From Paraburkholderia susongensis (lineage in GTDB: Bacteria > Pseudomonadota > Gammaproteobacteria > Burkholderiales > Burkholderiaceae), in contig NZ_FXAT01000009.1 in the NCBI RefSeq assembly GCF_900177725.1, positions 124,001 through 188,000 on the forward strand: a DNA stretch of 64,000 nt, in the 5' to 3' direction. Each line of letters begins with the position of its first letter. Position 1 is the stretch's first letter. The notes beneath the pieces are model-generated. The model was not told the origin of the DNA, made no database searches, and worked only from the letters and a program-made list of their open reading frames with translations. This document shows, piece after piece, positions 60,747 to 64,000 of the stretch. Made by a program: the position numbers and the translations under genes.

Positions 60747-61543
60747 GCCCAGCCTCCATCGACGACGATGTCCTGCGCGGTAATCATGCGGCTGTCGTCG
60801 GCGGCGAGGAAGAGCGCCATGCGCGCGAGGTCGGCCGGCATCAGCTCGGCGTCGATGCACTGCCCTTCCTTGATCTGCCGGCGGCCCGCGTCGTCGAGCC
60901 AGAGGCGCTTCTGCTTTTCCGTCATCACCCAGCCCGGCACGAGCGTGTTGACGCGGATGTCGAAGTGCCCGAGGTCGCGCGCGAGGCCGCGCGTCAAACC
61001 CTGCACCGCCGACTTCGACATCACGTAGACCGGATAGCCGCCGTTCTTGAGCATCCAGCTGATCGAGCCGAGGTTGATAATCGAGCCGCTCTTCGCGGCC
61101 TTCATGTCCTCCATCACGGCCTGCGCCGCGAAGAACTGGTGGCGGATATTCACGGCGATGCCCGCGTCGAACGACTCGCGTGTCACCTCGCCGATCTGGT
61201 GGCGCTTGTCGTTCGCCGCGTTGTTGACGAGCACCTGGATCGGCCCGAGCGCGGCCTTCACGTCGGCAATCGCTTTTTGCAGCGCGTCGACATCGGTCAG
61301 ATCGCAGGTCAGGAACAGCGGCTTGTGCTTCGAATCGCCGAGCTGATCGGCGAGCGCTTCGCCGGCGCTCGCATCGATATCGAAGAACGCGACGCGCGCA
61401 CCCTGCGCCGCGAAATGCTCGACGAACGAAGCACCGATGCCGGTCGCGCCGCCCGTGATCAACACCGTACGGTCGACGAGACTCGGATAGCGCGCGTACG
61501 CGGTATCCGCGAGGCGGGCGTTTGCATTGGCCGGAGACGACAT
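60743..61543 (-). CDS. Short-chain dehydrogenase, probable L-arabinose 1-dehydrogenase
   Basis: NAD(P)-dependent SDR of 266 residues: cofactor motif GGATGIG (TGxxxGxG type), NNAA, and the catalytic Ser and YxxxK in INLGSISWMLKNGGYPVYVMSK. The C-terminus DIVVDGGWA is typical. Sugar 1-dehydrogenases of this subgroup oxidise L-arabinose or D-galactose to the lactone. Assignment to L-arabinose rests on the adjacent araG/araH and lactonase genes. The gene starts 59 bases after araH. Confidence 0.85.
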   Translation of the reverse strand: MSSPANANARLADTAYARYPSLVDRTVLITGGATGIGASFVEHFAAQGARVAFFDIDASAGEALADQLGDSKHKPLFLTCDLTDVDALQKAIADVKAALGPIQVLVNNAANDKRHQIGEVTRESFDAGIAVNIRHQFFAAQAVMEDMKAAKSGSIINLGSISWMLKNGGYPVYVMSKSAVQGLTRGLARDLGHFDIRVNTLVPGWVMTEKQKRLWLDDAGRRQIKEGQCIDAELMPADLARMALFLAADDSRMITAQDIVVDGGWA

Positions 61544-61602
61544 CGTTCGATTCCTTTAAGAACTGGATGGTGAGAGCGGAGCGGGTCGCGCGACGAATCC
61601 GG

Positions 61603-62619
61603 TCAATCGCGCGAGCCGCGGTTCTTCAACTGGTCGAGCAGCACGGCGGCAAGCAGGATCGCGCCGCGCACGAGGTACTGGTAGAACGCGTCGATGTTGA
61701 GCAGGTTCATCACGTTCTCGACCGTGCCCATGATCAGCACGCCGATCACGACGCCGGAGATCGTCGCGCGGCCGCCGAGCAGCGACACACCGCCGAGCAC
61801 GCACGCCGAGATCACGTTCAGCTCGAAGCCTTCCGCCGCATTCGGCTGACCCGAGGTGATGCGCGACGCGAGGATCACGCCGGCGAGCGCGGTCACCGCG
61901 CCCTGGATCAGGAAGATATAGACACGCGTGCGCTCCACGTTGATACCGGCGAGACGCGACGCTTCCGGATTGCCGCCGATCGCGAGCGTGTTGCGGCCGT
62001 ACACGGTCTGGTTGAGCATCACGCCGAACACGATGAAGCAGAACAGCGTGACCCAGATCGGCAGCGACACGCCGAAGAACGTCAGTCCGCCGAGCGCGAT
62101 AAACGTATCCGACGATACGCCGACCGCCTGCCCATGCGACACGATGAAACCGAGGCCGCGCACGATTTCCATCGTCGCGAGCGTCGTAATCAGCGCGTTG
62201 ATGCGCAGATAGGCGATCACCGCGCCGTTGACGAAGCCGATCGCCGCACCCGCCGCGACCGCCGCGACGATCGCGATAAACGTGTTGCCGGTCGCGTTGA
62301 GCACCATCGCGCACAGCACGCCCGCGAACGCGACGGTCGAGCCGACCGAGAGGTCGAAGTCGCGCGAGGCGAGGCAGAACATCATCGTGCACGCGACCAT
62401 GCCGATCTGCGAGATCGACAGCGCGAGGCCGAGCATGTTCTCAATCGAGAAGAAGTGGTCGACGGTCAGCGACATCGTGATGAACATCACGACGAAGATC
62501 ACGATCAGGCTGTACTCGGTGATCTGCTGCCACCATTTCGTCTTGTCGCCCGTCTGCGGAATCAGCGCGTCGGCCGCGCTCTTGGCGGCCTCTTGCGCGA
62601 GGTTTTCTCTGGCTTGCAT
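61603..62619 (-). CDS. araH: L-arabinose ABC transporter permease
   Basis: Membrane permease of the ribose/arabinose type. The 338 residues have about 8-10 membrane segments, with conserved GLALSISQIGMVACTMMFCL, DLSVGSTVAFAG and CVLGGVSLLGGRATI; the last matches the EAA-like docking loop of the class. I chose the ATG at 62619 because GGAGGAG lies seven bases upstream; a TTG at 62625 is in frame too. It follows araG by 54 bases. Confidence 0.92.
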   Translation of the reverse strand: MQARENLAQEAAKSAADALIPQTGDKTKWWQQITEYSLIVIFVVMFITMSLTVDHFFSIENMLGLALSISQIGMVACTMMFCLASRDFDLSVGSTVAFAGVLCAMVLNATGNTFIAIVAAVAAGAAIGFVNGAVIAYLRINALITTLATMEIVRGLGFIVSHGQAVGVSSDTFIALGGLTFFGVSLPIWVTLFCFIVFGVMLNQTVYGRNTLAIGGNPEASRLAGINVERTRVYIFLIQGAVTALAGVILASRITSGQPNAAEGFELNVISACVLGGVSLLGGRATISGVVIGVLIMGTVENVMNLLNIDAFYQYLVRGAILLAAVLLDQLKNRGSRD

Positions 62620-62673
62620 GTTCAATACTCCTCCCCGTTCCCCACGGGTTGCGGACTTGCGTCCAAATAAGGT

Positions 62674-64000
62674 TCAGGCCGCGTGCTGCGCGCCCGCGTT
62701 GGCGGCGTTTGCGCTGTCCGGCAGCGCGGTCGAGCTTTGCGGCAGCGCGAGACTCAGCACCGACTGTTCGGTCGCGTCCTTGCGCGCGAGTTCGCCGGAA
62801 ATGCGGCCCTGGCGCATCACGACGATGCGGTCGGACACGCCGAGCACTTCGGGCAATTCGGACGAGATCATCACGATCGCGCAGCCACGTTCCGCGAGCT
62901 GATAGATCACGTTGTAGATTTCGTGCTTCGCGCCGACGTCGATGCCGCGCGTCGGTTCGTCGAGAATCACCACCTTCAGATTGGGCTCGGCGAGCCAGCG
63001 CGACAGAATCGCCTTCTGCTGGTTGCCACCCGACAGGAAGCGGATCTTCTGACGGCGGCTCGGCGTCTTGATCTTCAGGAGCTTGATGAAACGGTCGGCC
63101 GTTTCAGCTTCCTTCTTGCGGTCGAGGAACATGCCCGCGCGCAGATAGTGGCGGCGGCAGCTGATGTTGATGTTCTCCGAGACCGTCGCCATCGCGACGA
63201 TGCCCTCTTCCTTGCGGTCTTCCGGGCACAGCACGATGCCGTGCCTGATCGCTTCGCCCGCGCTGCGCACCTTGATCGGCTTGCCGTCGAGCAACAGTTC
63301 GCCGCCCTTCTTGTGGTCGGCGCCGTACACGAGGTGCATCAGCTCGCTGCGGCCCGCGCCCACCAATCCGAAGAAGCCGACGATCTCGCCGCGCCGCACT
63401 TCGAAGCTCGCGGGCTGTGCGAGCGGATGGCCTTCGATCGCTTTCGCCGCGAAGCGCACTTCGCCGAGCGGCCGCGCCGAGTAGTTGTAGATGTCCGAAA
63501 TTTCCCGACCGACCATTTCGCTCACGAGCGTATCGCGCGACACGCCTTCGAGCGTCGGATGCGAGGCGACCTTGCGGCCGTCGCGGAAGATCGTGCACGC
63601 GTCGCACAGCTCGTAGATCTCGTCCATGCGGTGCGAGATGTAGATCATCGCGCGGTTGTCGGCGCGCAGATCGCGCACGAGCTTGAACAGCACTTCTGTC
63701 TCGCGGTGCGAGAGCGAACTGGTCGGCTCGTCGAGCGCGATCACGCGCGCGTTGCGCAGCAGCGCCTTGCAGATTTCGACCATCTGCCGCTGTGCGATCG
63801 AGAGCTTGCGCAGTTTCGCGTTCGGGTCGAGCGCGACGCCCATCGCTTCGAGCCGCTCGCGCACGAAACGCTTCGCTTCGCGCTTGTTGACCCAGCCGAG
63901 CGAGTTCGGCAGTGCGCCGAGCAGCAGGTTTTCCGCGACCGTGAGGTCGGGCACGTATTGCAGTTCCTGGTGAATCACCGCGATGCCAGCGCCGATCGAC
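62674..64000 (-). CDS. araG: L-arabinose ABC transporter ATPase, 5' end outside window
   Basis: Sugar importer ATPase with two nucleotide-binding domains; the N-terminal Walker A lies off the right edge. In view are GIAVIHQELQYVPDLTVAEN, LSIAQRQMVEICKALL with ALDEPTSSL, then the second domain with GFFGLVGAGRSELM (Walker A-like), CPEDRKEEGI, FLSGGNQQKAILSRWL and VVILDEPTRGIDVGAK. This matches AraG. The ATG at 63978 is an internal position, since the frame is open to the edge. The binding-protein gene araF is presumably just outside. Confidence 0.93.
   Translation of the reverse strand, partial: SIGAGIAVIHQELQYVPDLTVAENLLLGALPNSLGWVNKREAKRFVRERLEAMGVALDPNAKLRKLSIAQRQMVEICKALLRNARVIALDEPTSSLSHRETEVLFKLVRDLRADNRAMIYISHRMDEIYELCDACTIFRDGRKVASHPTLEGVSRDTLVSEMVGREISDIYNYSARPLGEVRFAAKAIEGHPLAQPASFEVRRGEIVGFFGLVGAGRSELMHLVYGADHKKGGELLLDGKPIKVRSAGEAIRHGIVLCPEDRKEEGIVAMATVSENINISCRRHYLRAGMFLDRKKEAETADRFIKLLKIKTPSRRQKIRFLSGGNQQKAILSRWLAEPNLKVVILDEPTRGIDVGAKHEIYNVIYQLAERGCAIVMISSELPEVLGVSDRIVVMRQGRISGELARKDATEQSVLSLALPQSSTALPDSANAANAGAQHAA

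Overview
The window looks like chromosomal core sequence from a Burkholderiaceae member, most likely Paraburkholderia or Burkholderia (inferred from gene order and protein similarity recalled from memory, not from a search). Supporting signs are the high G+C content, the order ubiH-like/dusB-fis-purH-ruvC-ruvA-ruvB, the tyrS-dtd-phosphatase block facing anmK, erpA and rplM-rpsI, a proteobacterial RNase P RNA, and an Entner-Doudoroff module under an RpiR-type regulator. I see no prophage, insertion sequence, rRNA, tRNA or CRISPR array. Coding density is high and almost every gene has a recognisable family. Layout: 1-7155 (+) holds a ubiquinone-biosynthesis hydroxylase fragment, dusB-fis, purH, ruvCAB and an MpaB-family oxygenase. 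7299-9932 (-) is tyrS-dtd-histidine phosphatase. 10145-11299 (+) is anmK. 11417-12804 (-) is erpA and rplM-rpsI, preceded by a candidate CU-rich small RNA. 13418-14358 holds an OsmC protein and rnpB. 14488-17577 carries DUF3025, pyrC and a class II amidotransferase. 17723-23565 (-) is a glutamate/aspartate ABC transporter (gltIJKL), glutamate dehydrogenase and a LysR regulator. 23756-25144 is purB. 25268-31193 is the gluconate/Entner-Doudoroff block: gntK, gntT, eda, edd and divergent hexR. 31219-41017 (-) is hemJ, proA, holA, lptE, leuS, exbD/exbB, dapB and bamE, with fur divergent from bamE. 41838-45781 is an allantoate-catabolism module (allA, alc, dctA-type transporter) with a divergent FadR-type regulator. 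45892-49047 (-) is gapA and tktA. 49619-51921 has a VOC protein, rsmE and a barnase/barstar-like gene pair. 52326-54623 is maeB. 54944-57721 (+) is thiL-pgpA-pncC-cupin. 57743 to the right edge (-) is pyrF and a probable oxidative L-arabinose cluster (mutarotase, lactonase, dehydrogenase, araH, araG). How the parts fit: imported gluconate is phosphorylated by GntK and split by Edd/Eda, and the products pass through GapA; TktA serves the pentose phosphate pathway. A near-palindromic AGTAG-N5-CTACA element sits exactly between the -35 and -10 of the edd promoter, and a related element overlaps the hexR -35, suggesting HexR control of both. Two identical-architecture TGGTNNNACCA sites flank the dctA/GntR divergent region and predict local control. 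The most notable non-standard items are: an approximately 88-nt minus-strand RNA with its own TATAAT promoter, anti-Shine-Dalgarno CU-rich stretches and a strong terminator (12998-13098); a secreted RNase Sa-like ribonuclease followed 16 nt later by a barstar-like inhibitor with two possible starts; a structured plus-strand RNA candidate ending in an 8-T terminator (52100-52283); and an Edd dehydratase with a histidine-every-fourth-residue tail.
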